43,198 nt of DNA from Micromonospora sp. ATCC 39149 (GTDB lineage Bacteria; Actinomycetota; Actinomycetes; Mycobacteriales; Micromonosporaceae): assembly GCF_000158815.1 (NCBI RefSeq), contig NZ_GG657738.1:3780977-3824174 (forward strand), given 5' to 3'. Of this stretch, positions 24,499-32,796 are shown piece after piece. How positions within the stretch are numbered: position 1 is the first letter of the stretch; every line of letters starts with the position of its first letter. The notes under the pieces were generated by a model. That model was given only the letters and a program-made list of their open reading frames with translations, made no database searches and was not told where the DNA came from. Position numbers and translations under genes: made by a program.

Positions 24499-25049
24499 CC
24501 CAGACGGCCAAAGCGCTGCTGGTCGACGACCGGCGGGAGAATCTGATGGCCCTGGAGGCGATTCTCCAGGGGTTGCCGGTGCAGTCGGTGGCGGTGGAGA
24601 GCGGGGAGGCGGCGCTCAAGCAGTTGCTGGTGGACGACTTCGCGGTAATTTTGCTGGACGCGCAGATGCCGGACATGGACGGCTTCGAGACCGCGAGCCA
24701 CATCAAGCGGCGGGAACGTACCCGGCACGTGCCGATCATCTTCCTCACCGCCGCCGACAAGGATGCCCAGCTCGCCCTGCGCGGGTACGCGGTCGGCGCG
24801 GTGGACTACCTGACCAAGCCCTTCGACCCCTGGGTGCTGCGGGCCAAGGTGTCGGTCTTCGTCGAGCTGTGGGTGAAGACCCGGCAGTTGGCCGCGCAGT
24901 CCGACCTGGTTCGGGAGCGCGAGGCGCAGTGGCGGGCGCTCACCGACGCGGTCGACGAGGCCGCGACGCTGCTGCGCGGCGAAGCTCCGGACTCCCACGC
25001 CCGCGCCGTCGAACTCCTCGAACAGGCCCGCTGGGGTCACAGCCTGTAG
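24495..25049 (+). CDS. osaB: OsaB-like response regulator
   Basis: 184 residues from a GTG overlapping the kinase stop. The receiver domain (5-125) has acidic residues D11-D12, phosphoacceptor Asp55 (VILLDAQMPDMDG), switch Thr in FLTAADK and Lys in YLTKPFDP, all intact. The C-terminal 55 residues form a helical tail (VFVELWVKTRQLAAQSDLVR, then EREAQWRALTDAVDEAATLL) with no DNA-binding domain. OsaB of Streptomyces coelicolor likewise pairs with the poly-HAMP kinase and is needed for growth at high osmolarity. Output is therefore probably protein binding, perhaps to the OsaC-like or STAS proteins. Confidence 0.85.
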   Translation: MTQTAKALLVDDRRENLMALEAILQGLPVQSVAVESGEAALKQLLVDDFAVILLDAQMPDMDGFETASHIKRRERTRHVPIIFLTAADKDAQLALRGYAVGAVDYLTKPFDPWVLRAKVSVFVELWVKTRQLAAQSDLVREREAQWRALTDAVDEAATLLRGEAPDSHARAVELLEQARWGHSL

Positions 25050-25121
25050 CCCGCCCGGCGCGGCCCTGGGCGGCGCTCGCGACCGGCCCGACTGGCCCGG
25101 CGTGGGCCGGTGCTGCCGGGG

Positions 25122-25457
25122 TCAGTCGGCGGGGGCGCCGTTGCGGATCATCAGGGCCGAGCGGAGGCCCGTGATGTCCAGGACGCGAAGCAGGAAGTCG
25201 CCGACGTTGGTCAGGATCAGCAGGCTCTGCGCATGGCTGGCCTTGCGGCTGAGGACGACCAGGGTGCCCAGGCCCTGCGAGTCGCAGAAGGTGACGCCAC
25301 CCAGGTCGAGCACGATCCGCGGCGGCGGATCGGCGAGCGCCTCGTTGACGACGGTCGAGAGCTGGGTGGCCGTGAGCATGTCGATCTCACCGGCGAGGCG
25401 AAGCACGACTTCGTCGCCCGTTCGGTGTACCGCGATGGACAGTTCGGCACGATCCAC
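25122..25457 (-). CDS. STAS-domain anti-sigma factor antagonist
   Basis: 111 residues, one STAS domain of the RsbV type. It shows VVLRLAGEIDMLTATQL and IVLDLGGVTFCDSQGLGTLV, with predicted phosphoacceptor Ser60, then VLDITGLRSALMIRNG. It differs clearly from the STAS protein at 3449, so the two are distinct partner-switch components. It is convergent with the osaB-like gene and lies close to the OsaC-like kinase/phosphatase, its most plausible partner. The GTG start at 25457 is preceded at 6 nt by TAGGCT, so the message is probably leaderless. Confidence 0.92.
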   Translation of the reverse strand: MDRAELSIAVHRTGDEVVLRLAGEIDMLTATQLSTVVNEALADPPPRIVLDLGGVTFCDSQGLGTLVVLSRKASHAQSLLILTNVGDFLLRVLDITGLRSALMIRNGAPAD

Positions 25458-25463
25458 CGGGTC

Positions 25464-25469
25464 AGCCTA
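25464..25469 (-). promoter_or_regulatory. -10 element of STAS gene, leaderless
   Basis: TAGGCT on the minus strand lies 6 nt before the GTG at 25457; no ribosome site is seen. The rest of the gap to 25630 holds the upstream region of hemL with no clear promoter apart from a GACACAAT stretch 9 nt before its GTG. Confidence 0.45.
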
Positions 25470-25630
25470 TCGCGATCCGGCTCACCCGGCCCGCTGAGGC
25501 AGTTCGGCGCGGGTCCGCCCCCGCCGGAGGCGGCTGTCGCACAGGTGGGCACCGCCGCCGGGTGAGCCCGGTAACCCCGAGCAGGGGTCGCTACCGATTC
25601 GCCGCCCGGCGCTGACACAATGGCGACATC

Positions 25631-26968
25631 GTGACCGATGACTTTTCCGCCGGAACCGGCCGCTACCCGGCCGACGCGCCGGCCTCCGAGGCCCTGTTCG
25701 ACCGCGCCCGCGCCATCGTGCCGGGCGGGGTGAACTCCCCCGTGCGCGCGTTCCAGGCCGTCGGCGGGACCCCGCGCTTCATGGTCCGGGGGGAGGGTCC
25801 CTGGCTCCACGACGCGGACGGCCGGCGTTACGTCGACCTCGTCTGCTCCTGGGGGCCGCTGCTGCTCGGGCACGCCCACCCCGAGGTGGTCGAGGCCGTC
25901 CAGGCCGCCGCCGCCCGGGGCACCAGCTTCGGCACCCCGACCCCCGGAGAGGTCGAGCTGGCCGCCGAGATCGTCGACCGGACCCCGGTCGAGCAGGTCC
26001 GGCTGGTCAACTCGGGCACCGAGGCCACCATGTCGGCGATCCGGCTGGCCCGGGGCTTCACCGGCCGCTCCAAGATCGTGAAGTTCGCCGGCTGCTACCA
26101 CGGGCACGTCGACGCGCTGCTCGCCGCCGCCGGCTCCGGCGTGGCCACCCTCGGCCTGCCCGACTCGCCCGGCGTCACCGGCGCGGCGGCGAGCGAGACG
26201 ATCGTGCTGCCGTACAACGATGTCGCCGCCGTCGAGGAGGCGTTCGCCGCCGAGGGCCAGCACATCGCAGCGATCATCACCGAGGCGGCGGCCGGCAACA
26301 TGGGCGTGGTCGCCCCGCGCGACGGGTTCAACGCCCAGCTCGCCCGGATCGCCCACGCGCACGGCGCGCTGCTCCTCGTCGACGAGGTGATGACCGGCTT
26401 CCGGGTCTCCCGCTCCGGCTGGCACGGCCTCGACCCGGTCGACGCCGACCTGTGGACGTACGGGAAGGTCATGGGTGGTGGGCTGCCCGCCGCGGCCTTC
26501 GGCGGGCGCGCGGAGATCATGGCGCGGCTCGCCCCGGCCGGCCCGGTCTACCAGGCCGGCACGCTCTCCGGCAACCCGCTGGCCTGCGCCGCCGGCCTGG
26601 CCACGCTGCGCCTGGCCGACGACGCGGTCTACCGCAGGCTCGACGACACCGCCGCCGTCGTGGGCAAGCTGGCCTCCGACGCGCTGGCCGCCGCCGGGGT
26701 CCCGCACCACCTGTCGTACGCGGGCAGCATGTTCTCGATCTTCTTCACGGACGCCGACGTGGTCGACTACGACAGCGCGCGGACCCAGCAGGTCCCGGCA
26801 TTCCGGGCGTTCTTCCACTCGATGCTCGCCGACGGGGTCTACCTGCCGCCGAGCGCGTTCGAGGCCTGGTTCGTCTCGGCGGCGATCGACGACGCCGCCC
26901 TGGAACAGATCGCCGCGGCCCTTCCGGCGGCGGCGAACGCGGCGGCAGCGGTGGGCAACGGGGGGTAG
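25631..26968 (+). CDS. hemL: Glutamate-1-semialdehyde 2,1-aminomutase
   Basis: 445 residues, a class III aminotransferase fold. The reaction converts glutamate-1-semialdehyde to 5-aminolevulinate, the last step of the C5 route to haem. The N-terminus [20 protein letters not shown] is the HemL signature; [16 protein letters not shown] binds cofactor phosphate, [12 protein letters not shown] holds the PLP aspartate, and Lys279 in [11 protein letters not shown] forms the Schiff base. The GTG start has no strong ribosome site. The gene is followed at 64 nt by a phosphatase gene and the cytochrome c maturation operon, so haem supply and use are linked here, as in Streptomyces. Confidence 0.96.
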   Translation: MTDDFSAGTGRYPADAPASEALFDRARAIVPGGVNSPVRAFQAVGGTPRFMVRGEGPWLHDADGRRYVDLVCSWGPLLLGHAHPEVVEAVQAAAARGTSFGTPTPGEVELAAEIVDRTPVEQVRLVNSGTEATMSAIRLARGFTGRSKIVKFAGCYHGHVDALLAAAGSGVATLGLPDSPGVTGAAASETIVLPYNDVAAVEEAFAAEGQHIAAIITEAAAGNMGVVAPRDGFNAQLARIAHAHGALLLVDEVMTGFRVSRSGWHGLDPVDADLWTYGKVMGGGLPAAAFGGRAEIMARLAPAGPVYQAGTLSGNPLACAAGLATLRLADDAVYRRLDDTAAVVGKLASDALAAAGVPHHLSYAGSMFSIFFTDADVVDYDSARTQQVPAFRAFFHSMLADGVYLPPSAFEAWFVSAAIDDAALEQIAAALPAAANAAAAVGNGG

Positions 26969-26970
26969 TG

Positions 26971-27024
26971 GTGAGCGCGAGGAGTGAGCCGGTTTTGCGA
27001 GCCCCGCAGTCGCGAACGAAGGGG
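26971..27024 (+). other. Intergenic stretch resembling a dispersed actinomycete repeat
   Basis: Between hemL and the next gene lies GTGAGCGCGAGGAGTGAGCC, then TTTTGCGAGCCCCGCAGTCG and CGAACGAAGG. TTGCGA and TCGCGA form an imperfect hairpin. I recall similar strings before genes in Micromonospora-type genomes, but only one copy occurs here, so this is unproven. Its end supplies the AAGGGGG ribosome site of the next gene. Confidence 0.3.
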
Positions 27025-27032
27025 GCGCTGCG

Positions 27033-27680
27033 GTGAGCAAGACGGTGGTCCACGTACTGCGACACGGCGAGGTGTACAACCCGGGCCAGATCCTGTACGG
27101 CCGGCTGCCCGGCTTCCGCCTGTCGGAGCTGGGCGTGCAGATGGCCAAGGCGGCGGCCCAGGGGCTCGCCGAGCGGAACGTGGTGCACGTGGTGGCCAGC
27201 CCGCTCGAACGCGCCCAGCAGACCGCCGACCCGATCGCCGCGCAGTTCGGCCTGCCCGTCGGGGTGGACGAGCGGCTGATCGAGAGCGCCAACTGGTTCG
27301 AGGGCAAGAAGGTCTCCCCGGGCGACGGTTCGTTCCGTGACCCGCGTAACTGGTGGGTGCTGCGCGACCCGGTCACCCCGTCCTGGGGCGAGGCGTACCG
27401 AACCATCGCCGAGCGGATGTTCGCCGCCCTGCACGCGGCCCGCGTCGCCGCCGAGGGGCGGGAGGCCGTGCTGGTCTCCCACCAGCTCCCGATCTGGACG
27501 CTGCGCCGGTACGTCGAGCGCAAGCGGCTCTGGCACGACCCGCGCAAGCGGCAGTGCGGGCTGGCCAGCCTCACCTCGTTCCACTTCGACGGCGCGAAGG
27601 TGGTAGGGATCGGGTACACCGAGCCCGCCGCCCACCTCGTCGCCACATCGCCGACCGCCCGGACGGCCAAGGGGGCCTGA
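27033..27680 (+). CDS. Histidine phosphatase superfamily protein
   Basis: 215 residues. The catalytic motif VLRHGEVYNP (His near residue 10) is the RHG signature, with the second histidine in VLVSHQLPIWTLRRYVE and a conserved SPLERAQQTADPIA. The fold is that of phosphoglycerate mutase-like phosphatases; the substrate is unknown. Orthologues lie between hemL and resA in Streptomyces and relatives, suggesting a role tied to haem or cytochrome biogenesis, but this is only context. The GTG start has AAGGGGG about 9 nt upstream and the stop overlaps the next ATG. Confidence 0.88.
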   Translation: MSKTVVHVLRHGEVYNPGQILYGRLPGFRLSELGVQMAKAAAQGLAERNVVHVVASPLERAQQTADPIAAQFGLPVGVDERLIESANWFEGKKVSPGDGSFRDPRNWWVLRDPVTPSWGEAYRTIAERMFAALHAARVAAEGREAVLVSHQLPIWTLRRYVERKRLWHDPRKRQCGLASLTSFHFDGAKVVGIGYTEPAAHLVATSPTARTAKGA

Positions 27681-28255
27681 TGTCAGCCCGAAGGTGGATC
27701 GTGGGGCTCCTCGCGGCCGTGACGACCACGGCGGCGTTGACCGCCTGCTCCTCCGATAGTCAGGAGCAGCGCTGCACCACCACCGACGGGGTCATCGAGT
27801 GCGCCCCCGACCAGCGCTCCGCCGCCCCGAAGCTGGCCGGTGAACTGCTCACCGGCGGCAGCTACGACGTCGCGAAGGACCTGGGGCAGGTCGTCGTGGT
27901 CAACTTCTGGGGCTCCTGGTGCGCCCCCTGCCGCGCCGAGGCCGACGACCTGGAGGCCACCTACCAGGCCACCAAGGCGTCCGGGGTGACGTTTCTCGGC
28001 ATCAACGTGCAGGACAACCAGGACAAGGCCATCGCGTTCGAGGAGGGCCGGGTGACCTACCCGAGCCTGTTCGACCCGCCGAGCCGGCTCGCCCTCGCCT
28101 TCGACATCGCGCCGAACACCATCCCGGCCACCGTGATCCTCGACCGGGACGGCCGGGTCGCCGTGGTGATCCGGTCGGCGGTCACCCAGGACCGGCTGCG
28201 ACCGATCGTCGAGCGGATCGCCGCCGAGCGACCCGCCCCCAACGGTTCGCGCTGA
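27680..28255 (+). CDS. resA: ResA/TlpA-like thiol-disulfide lipoprotein
   Basis: 191 residues. A lipoprotein signal (WIVGLLAAVTTTAALTAC) has Cys23 in the lipobox LTAC, so it is anchored outside the membrane. A TlpA-type thioredoxin domain follows, with FWGSWCAPCRAEADDLEATY (Cys81 and Cys84) and NTIPATVILDRDGRVA containing the cis-proline. ResA reduces apocytochrome c cysteines before haem attachment, taking electrons from CcdA. It overlaps the upstream stop and the ccdA start (ATGA type), heading the System II operon. A further Cys pair near residues 33 and 41 (RCTTTDGVIECA) is outside the active site. Confidence 0.92.
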   Translation: MSARRWIVGLLAAVTTTAALTACSSDSQEQRCTTTDGVIECAPDQRSAAPKLAGELLTGGSYDVAKDLGQVVVVNFWGSWCAPCRAEADDLEATYQATKASGVTFLGINVQDNQDKAIAFEEGRVTYPSLFDPPSRLALAFDIAPNTIPATVILDRDGRVAVVIRSAVTQDRLRPIVERIAAERPAPNGSR

Positions 28256-29193
28256 TGGGCCAGACCTTCCACGACATCGCCAGCAGCGGCCCGCTGCTGC
28301 TGGCCATCGGCGCGGCGGCGCTCGCCGGGCTGGTCAGCTTCCTCTCCCCGTGCGTCCTTCCGCTGGTCCCCGGCTATCTCTCCTACGTCACCGGCCTGGC
28401 CGGCGCCGACCTGGAAAATGCAAGGAAGGGCCCCCTGTCAACGCCTCCGGTAGAGCAGGGGCCCCCTGTCGACACCCCGGGCGGCGGGCAGGCGGCCGGC
28501 GGCGGGGACGGCCATCCGGCGGGCCCGTCCCGATTCGGCGATACGGCCGGCGGGGTCGCGGTGCGGGAACGGGCGGCCGAGCGTACCCAGAGAGGGCGCA
28601 GGCCCGGCGCGGTGGTCAAGGGGCGGGTCCTCGCCGGGACGCTGCTGTTCATCGCCGGCTTCACCGCCGTGTTCACCGCCACCGCGATCCTGTTCGCCAG
28701 CGTCGGCCGGGTCTTCATCCAGTACGAGCGGCAGCTTGAGATCGGCGTCGGCGCGCTGATCGTCGTGCTCGGGCTGGCGTTCGTCGGGGTGCTCCCGGGC
28801 CTGCAACGGGAGTTCCGTATCCACCGGCTGCCCGCCGCCGGCCTGCTCGGGGCCCCGGTCTTCGGCGCGGTCTTCGCGCTGAGCTGGATGCCCTGCACCG
28901 GCCCGACGCTCGCGGCGGTGCTCGGCATGGCCACCCCCGGCGGGCAGCTCGACCGGGCCGTGGTGCTCGCCGTGGCGTACTGCCTCGGGCTGGGCGTGCC
29001 GTTCGTCGTCTTCGGGCTGGCCTTCCACCGCCTGCTCGGGGTGTTCCGCGCCGTGCGACGCAACAGCCGCTGGGTCACCCGGGTCGGCGGGATCCTGCTG
29101 GTCCTGATCGGCCTGGCGCTGGTCACCGGCGGGTGGACCAACTTCGTGATCTGGTTGCAGACGACGGTGGGCGTGGGCGAGGTGAGCATCTGA
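28255..29193 (+). CDS. ccdA: CcdA cytochrome c biogenesis protein with repeat-derived loop
   Basis: 312 residues, longer than typical CcdA (about 240). It has six membrane helices and the two functional cysteines, in LVSFLSPCVLPLVPGYLSYV and in ALSWMPCTGPTLAAVLG. CcdA moves electrons from cytoplasmic thioredoxin to ResA. Between helices one and two there is a loop of roughly 70 residues beginning DLENARKGPLSTPPVEQGPP; its first 18 or so residues are encoded by a copy of the GGGCCC interspersed repeat, read in frame. The remainder of the loop is glycine- and arginine-rich. The rest of the protein is intact, so the gene is probably functional. Both ends overlap neighbouring genes. Confidence 0.92.
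   Translation: MGQTFHDIASSGPLLLAIGAAALAGLVSFLSPCVLPLVPGYLSYVTGLAGADLENARKGPLSTPPVEQGPPVDTPGGGQAAGGGDGHPAGPSRFGDTAGGVAVRERAAERTQRGRRPGAVVKGRVLAGTLLFIAGFTAVFTATAILFASVGRVFIQYERQLEIGVGALIVVLGLAFVGVLPGLQREFRIHRLPAAGLLGAPVFGAVFALSWMPCTGPTLAAVLGMATPGGQLDRAVVLAVAYCLGLGVPFVVFGLAFHRLLGVFRAVRRNSRWVTRVGGILLVLIGLALVTGGWTNFVIWLQTTVGVGEVSI
28420..28475 (+). repeat. GGGCCC interspersed repeat, copy 2, inside ccdA
   Basis: Half A is GCAAGGAAGGGCCCCCTGTC, core AACGCCTCCGGTAGAG, half B CAGGGGCCCCCTGTCGACAC. It is in the plus orientation and has no stop in the ccdA frame, unlike other copies whose GTTAAC half-ends carry TTAA; here both read GTCAAC or GTCGAC. Confidence 0.85.
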
Positions 29194-30959
29194 TGACGGT
29201 CGTCGAGGACCGGCCGGCCCCGCCGGCCGCCGCGCCGCGCCGCCGGCCCAACCCGGTGCTGGCCCTGCTGCGTAACTCGTGGCGGCAGCTCACCAGCATG
29301 CGTACGGCGCTGATTCTGCTCTTCCTGCTCGCCGTCGCCGCGATCCCCGGCTCGGTGCTGCCGCAGCGCGGGGTGAACCCGGAGAACGTCAACAAGTACT
29401 TCGTCGACCACCCCGACCTGGCCCCGAGGCTGGACCGGATCGGCGCGTTCGAGGTGTTCGGGTCGGTCTGGTTCTCCGCGATCTACCTGCTGCTGTTCAC
29501 CTCGCTGATCGGCTGCATCGTGCCCCGGCTACGCGAGCACGTGCGCGCCCTGCGGGCGAAGCCGCCGGCCGCGCCGCAGCGGCTGGACCGGCTGCCCCAG
29601 CACGCCGTGCTGACCGGCGTCGCCACCGATGCCGAGGCCGTCGCGGCCGAGCTGCGCCGCCGCCGCTGGCGGGCGCAGGTACGCGGCAACGAGGTGTCCG
29701 CCGAGAAGGGGTACCTCAAGGAAACCGGCAACCTGCTGTTCCACACCTCGCTGATCGCCGTGCTGCTCGGCGTCGCGCTCGGTTCCTGGTACGGCTGGCA
29801 CGGCAACAAGCTGCTGGTGGCCGGCGCGGAGAACGCGTTCTGCAACACCCGCCAGCAGTACGCCGAGGCCAAGCTCGGCCCCCGGGTGGACAGCGCCGGC
29901 CTGCCGCCGTTCTGCCTGACGCTGACCGACTTCGAGGCCACGTTCCTGGAGTCGACGCAGCCGGAGTCGTACCGGGCCACGGTCGACGTGGAGGAGGCCG
30001 GCCGGGCCACCCGCACCGCGTCCTTCTCGGTGAACGACCCGCTGCGCCTCGGCGACGCCAACATCTACCTGCTCGGCCACGGCTACGCGCCGATCCTGCG
30101 CTACACCGACCGGTACGGCAGGACGCAGACCAGCAACTTCCCGTTCCTGACCACCGGGGACGCCACCCTTACCAGCGAGGGTGTGGCCGCGTTCCCGGAC
30201 GTCAACGTCGACCCGGCGACGGGGAAGCGGGACGCCGGCCTCCAGGTCGCCTTCGAGGGGCTCTACCTGCCCACCGCGCCCCAGCAGGCCCCGTTCACCC
30301 GGTCGGAGTTCCCGACCGAACGCAACCCGGCGGTGGTACTGGTCGCCTACCGGGGGAACCTGGGCATGGACGCCGGCATCCCCGGTTCGGTGTACCAGCT
30401 CGACCAGCGCCAGGTCGCCAGCGGCAAGCTCAAGCAGATCGGTGACCGGAAGCTCGCCGTCGGCGAGAAGTGGACGCTGGACGACGGCAGCGTGCTGGAG
30501 TTCGTCGGCACGAAGCCGTACATCACCATCTCGGTGCGGTACGACCCCGGCTCGATCCTGCTGCTCGGCAGCTCGGCGACGCTGCTGGTCGGTCTCATGG
30601 GCGCCCTGTTCGGCAGGCGTCGCCGGGTGTGGTTCCGGGTCACGCCGGCCGGGCCCGACCGGGCGACGGCCGGCGCGGCCGACCCCGCCGGTGGATCTCC
30701 GACGGCCGGTAGTAGTTTGGTGGAGGTCGGTGGCCTGCCGCGCACCGACTATCCAGGGTTCGCCGACGAGTTCGCGCAGCTCGTTGCCGTTATCAGCGGC
30801 GACGTGACGCCGGGCGGCCGGGCCGGCGACGGTGGGGCAGGCGGCCGGGCCGGCGACGGTGGGGCAGGCGGCCGGGCCGGCGATGTTACGCCGGGCGAGC
30901 TGGCCGGCGGGGGCCACGACGCGGGCGGTCCGGCCGGGACGCGAGAAGGAGCGCAGTGA
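29193..30959 (+). CDS. resB: ResB/Ccs1 cytochrome c synthase subunit
   Basis: 588 residues. After a proline-rich start, LRNSWRQLTSMRTALILLFL begins TM1, then PGSVLPQRGVNPENVNKYF, a ResB hallmark. Further helices lie near residues 90-110, 185-205 and 455-480, with a large extracytoplasmic domain between (about 205-450), containing FSVNDPLRLGDANIYLLGHG. With CcsB it delivers and ligates haem to apocytochromes. The C-terminal 110 residues are low-complexity, with a 9-residue repeat (GGRAGDGGA) from a 27-bp tandem repeat, and are not expected to be needed. The start overlaps the ccdA stop. Confidence 0.93.
   Translation: MTVVEDRPAPPAAAPRRRPNPVLALLRNSWRQLTSMRTALILLFLLAVAAIPGSVLPQRGVNPENVNKYFVDHPDLAPRLDRIGAFEVFGSVWFSAIYLLLFTSLIGCIVPRLREHVRALRAKPPAAPQRLDRLPQHAVLTGVATDAEAVAAELRRRRWRAQVRGNEVSAEKGYLKETGNLLFHTSLIAVLLGVALGSWYGWHGNKLLVAGAENAFCNTRQQYAEAKLGPRVDSAGLPPFCLTLTDFEATFLESTQPESYRATVDVEEAGRATRTASFSVNDPLRLGDANIYLLGHGYAPILRYTDRYGRTQTSNFPFLTTGDATLTSEGVAAFPDVNVDPATGKRDAGLQVAFEGLYLPTAPQQAPFTRSEFPTERNPAVVLVAYRGNLGMDAGIPGSVYQLDQRQVASGKLKQIGDRKLAVGEKWTLDDGSVLEFVGTKPYITISVRYDPGSILLLGSSATLLVGLMGALFGRRRRVWFRVTPAGPDRATAGAADPAGGSPTAGSSLVEVGGLPRTDYPGFADEFAQLVAVISGDVTPGGRAGDGGAGGRAGDGGAGGRAGDVTPGELAGGGHDAGGPAGTREGAQ
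30813..30885. repeat. 27-bp tandem repeat in the resB 3' end
   Basis: Two exact 27-bp units (30813-30839 and 30840-30866) and a partial third encode repeats GGRAGDGGA. The period preserves the frame. It lies in the disordered C-terminal tail. Confidence 0.85.
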
Positions 30960-31981
30960 TGTCCGCACTCTCCGACCAGTTGGTCACGTTCGCGATCCTG
31001 GCGTACCTGATCGCGATGATCAGCCATGCCGTCGAGTACGCCCTGGGTAACGCCCGTGCCGTCGCCCGGCCCGCCGCGCCCGCGCGTGAGCTGGTCGGCG
31101 CGGGGGTCGGGGCGAGAGCCGGCGGCCCGGTCGACGCGCCGGTCGCCAGCGCCGACGCCCTGCCCGACGCTCCGATCGCCAAGGCCGACGCCGCGCCGGC
31201 CGGCGGCGACCGCTCGGCGGACCGGGGCCTGCTGGCCGGCCGCGCTGCGGTCTGGATCACCGCGCTCGCCGCCGCGCTGCACCTCGCGGCCACGGTCACC
31301 CGCGGCATCGCCGCCGACCGGATGCCCTGGGGCAACATGTACGAGTTCGTGCTGACCGTGTCGTTCGTCGGTGCGGCGGCGTGGCTGGCCGTGCTGTGGA
31401 AGCGCCCCTCGCTGCGCCGCCTCGGGCTGTTCCTCACCCTGGTCATGGTGCTGCTGCTGGCGTTCGCCGAGATGAAGCTCTACGTCGAGGTGGTGCCGCT
31501 GACCCCGGCGCTCCAGTCGTACTGGTTCATCGTGCACGTGTCGACGATCAGCTTCTCGTCCGGCATCTTCCTGCTCGGCGTGGTGCCGGCGGTCGCGTTC
31601 CTCATGCGCAACGGGTACGAGCGGGGCCGGCGCAGCTTCCCGTACACGCTGGCGAAGCGGTTGCCGGCGGCGGCCGGCCTGGAACGGCTGACCTTCACGC
31701 TGCACGCCTTCGCGTTCCCGATCTTCACCTTCGCGGTGATCGCCGGGGCGATCTGGGCGGAGGCCGCGTGGGGCCGGCCGTGGGGCTGGGACCCGAAGGA
31801 GACCTGGGCGTTCATCTCCTGGGTGGTGTACGCGGGCTACCTGCACGCCCGGGCCACCCCGAGCGTGCGGCGCAACGTGGCGACCTGGATCGCCATCCTC
31901 GGCTTCCTCACCATGCTGATGAACCTGTTCGGGGTGAACTTCTTCTTCACCGGCCTGCACTCGTACGCCGGGGTGAGCTGA
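30959..31981 (+). CDS. ccsB: CcsB/CcsA-family cytochrome c haem lyase subunit
   Basis: 340 residues from the ATG at 30959, which has AAGGAG 7 nt upstream; an overlapping GTG (30956) is less favoured. It has about eight membrane helices and the WWD-type haem-binding motif WGRPWGWDPKETWAFISWVV, with conserved histidines near residues 190 and 280. Together with ResB it forms the System II haem exporter and ligase. An Ala/Pro-rich segment of about 55 residues (after EYALGNARAVARP) sits between the first two helices, unlike the compact Bacillus protein. It is the last gene of the operon; downstream the sequence is decayed. Confidence 0.93.
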   Translation: MSALSDQLVTFAILAYLIAMISHAVEYALGNARAVARPAAPARELVGAGVGARAGGPVDAPVASADALPDAPIAKADAAPAGGDRSADRGLLAGRAAVWITALAAALHLAATVTRGIAADRMPWGNMYEFVLTVSFVGAAAWLAVLWKRPSLRRLGLFLTLVMVLLLAFAEMKLYVEVVPLTPALQSYWFIVHVSTISFSSGIFLLGVVPAVAFLMRNGYERGRRSFPYTLAKRLPAAAGLERLTFTLHAFAFPIFTFAVIAGAIWAEAAWGRPWGWDPKETWAFISWVVYAGYLHARATPSVRRNVATWIAILGFLTMLMNLFGVNFFFTGLHSYAGVS

Positions 31982-32029
31982 CCAGCCCGATCCGACCCGC
32001 ACGCGCGGTCGGCCGGCCCCCAGGGTCGG

Positions 32030-32160
32030 TGGCAGGTGCCGGTGCCCGAGTCGGTGAAGGTGCCGCCGACCACCGGGAGGAGCCGACCACCGGGAGGAAC
32101 TGCCAGGTGTAGCTGGCCGGGGAGAGCACGAGCTTGAGCACCCCGAGGTTCGTCCGTTCC
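32030..32160 (-). pseudogene. Fragment of a metallophosphoesterase C-terminus
   Basis: On the minus strand from about 32160, SQERTNLGVLKLVLSPASYT continues WQFLPVVG, then after a frame change GTFTDSGTGTCH. This matches the C-terminal end of secreted calcineurin-like or purple-acid-type phosphatases. The frame change coincides with an exact 17-bp tandem duplication. No catalytic part is present and no start exists, so it is a dead fragment. Identification rests on a short stretch. Confidence 0.5.
32065..32098. repeat. 17-bp tandem duplication
   Basis: GCCGACCACCGGGAGGA occurs twice back to back (32065-32081 and 32082-32098). The 17-bp insertion explains the frameshift in the phosphoesterase fragment. 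Confidence 0.85.
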
Positions 32161-32174
32161 TGACTCGCTGTTGG

Positions 32175-32650
32175 TGGCGCGCGTTACCTGCTCGCCGAGG
32201 AGCCCGACCTGCGGGACGTCGCGCTCTACCACTCGGTCCTGGCGGCGGTGGCGGAGGGGAACGCGACCAGGGGCGGCATCGCCGGCTACATCGGCCGGAA
32301 GGCGACGGACCTGCAACACCCGCTGACCGTCCTGGAGGACGCGGGTCTGCTCGTCCGCGCCCCGGAGCCGCTGCGCGGCGGGCGGAGCCGGTATCGAATC
32401 ACCGAGCCGCTCATCGCCTTCTACCAGGCCGTGATGCGGCCGGCCTGGACGGCCTTGGAGCAGCGGCGGGGCTCGGACGAAGCGGCTGGGCCGGGCGCGT
32501 GACCTGCTGGTGGGCCGCGCCGGGCTCGACGCGGCGGGTGCCCGACTGCTGCTGGCCAGCGCCGAGGGCTTCACCGACGAAGTGGCCCGGGAGGCGGCGC
32601 GCCGGCCGGACGTGGTCCTTGTCGACGCCGCCCGGCTGTACGTGGACTGA
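32175..32650 (+). pseudogene. Truncated, frameshifted DUF234-type AAA ATPase
   Basis: A frame through 32175-32502 gives ARYLLAEEPDLRDVALYHSV, then RKATDLQHPLTVLEDAGLLV and GGRSRYRITEPLIAFYQAVM, the winged-helix part of archaeal-type ATPases with a DUF234-like domain. A second frame (32483-32650) gives RLGRARDLLVGRAGLDAAGA and ends AREAARRPDVVLVDAARLYVD, the end of the same family. The P-loop ATPase half and the middle nuclease-like part are missing. The gene has therefore lost its 5' half, an internal segment, and frame continuity. An ATG at 32248 could still give an 84-residue peptide. Confidence 0.65.
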
Positions 32651-32712
32651 GCGGTGGGTGCCCGGCCCCGTCCACCCGGTGGTTTCCTCTTCTCCAGCGC
32701 AGGAGTGTCGGC

Positions 32713-32768
32713 TGTTAACAGGGGGCCCTTCCTCTACAGAATGCGTTAACAAGGGGCCCTTCCTTGCA
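32713..32768 (-). repeat. GGGCCC interspersed repeat, copy 3
   Basis: In minus orientation: TGCAAGGAAGGGCCCCTTGT, core TAACGCATTCTGTAGAG, then GAAGGGCCCCCTGTTAAC. Halves A and B are direct repeats of about 20 bp. It lies between the decayed region and the start of the UbiD gene, ending 28 nt before its ATG. Confidence 0.9.
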
Positions 32769-32796
32769 TCTCAAGGGGGTGCGGGAGACTGGGGGT

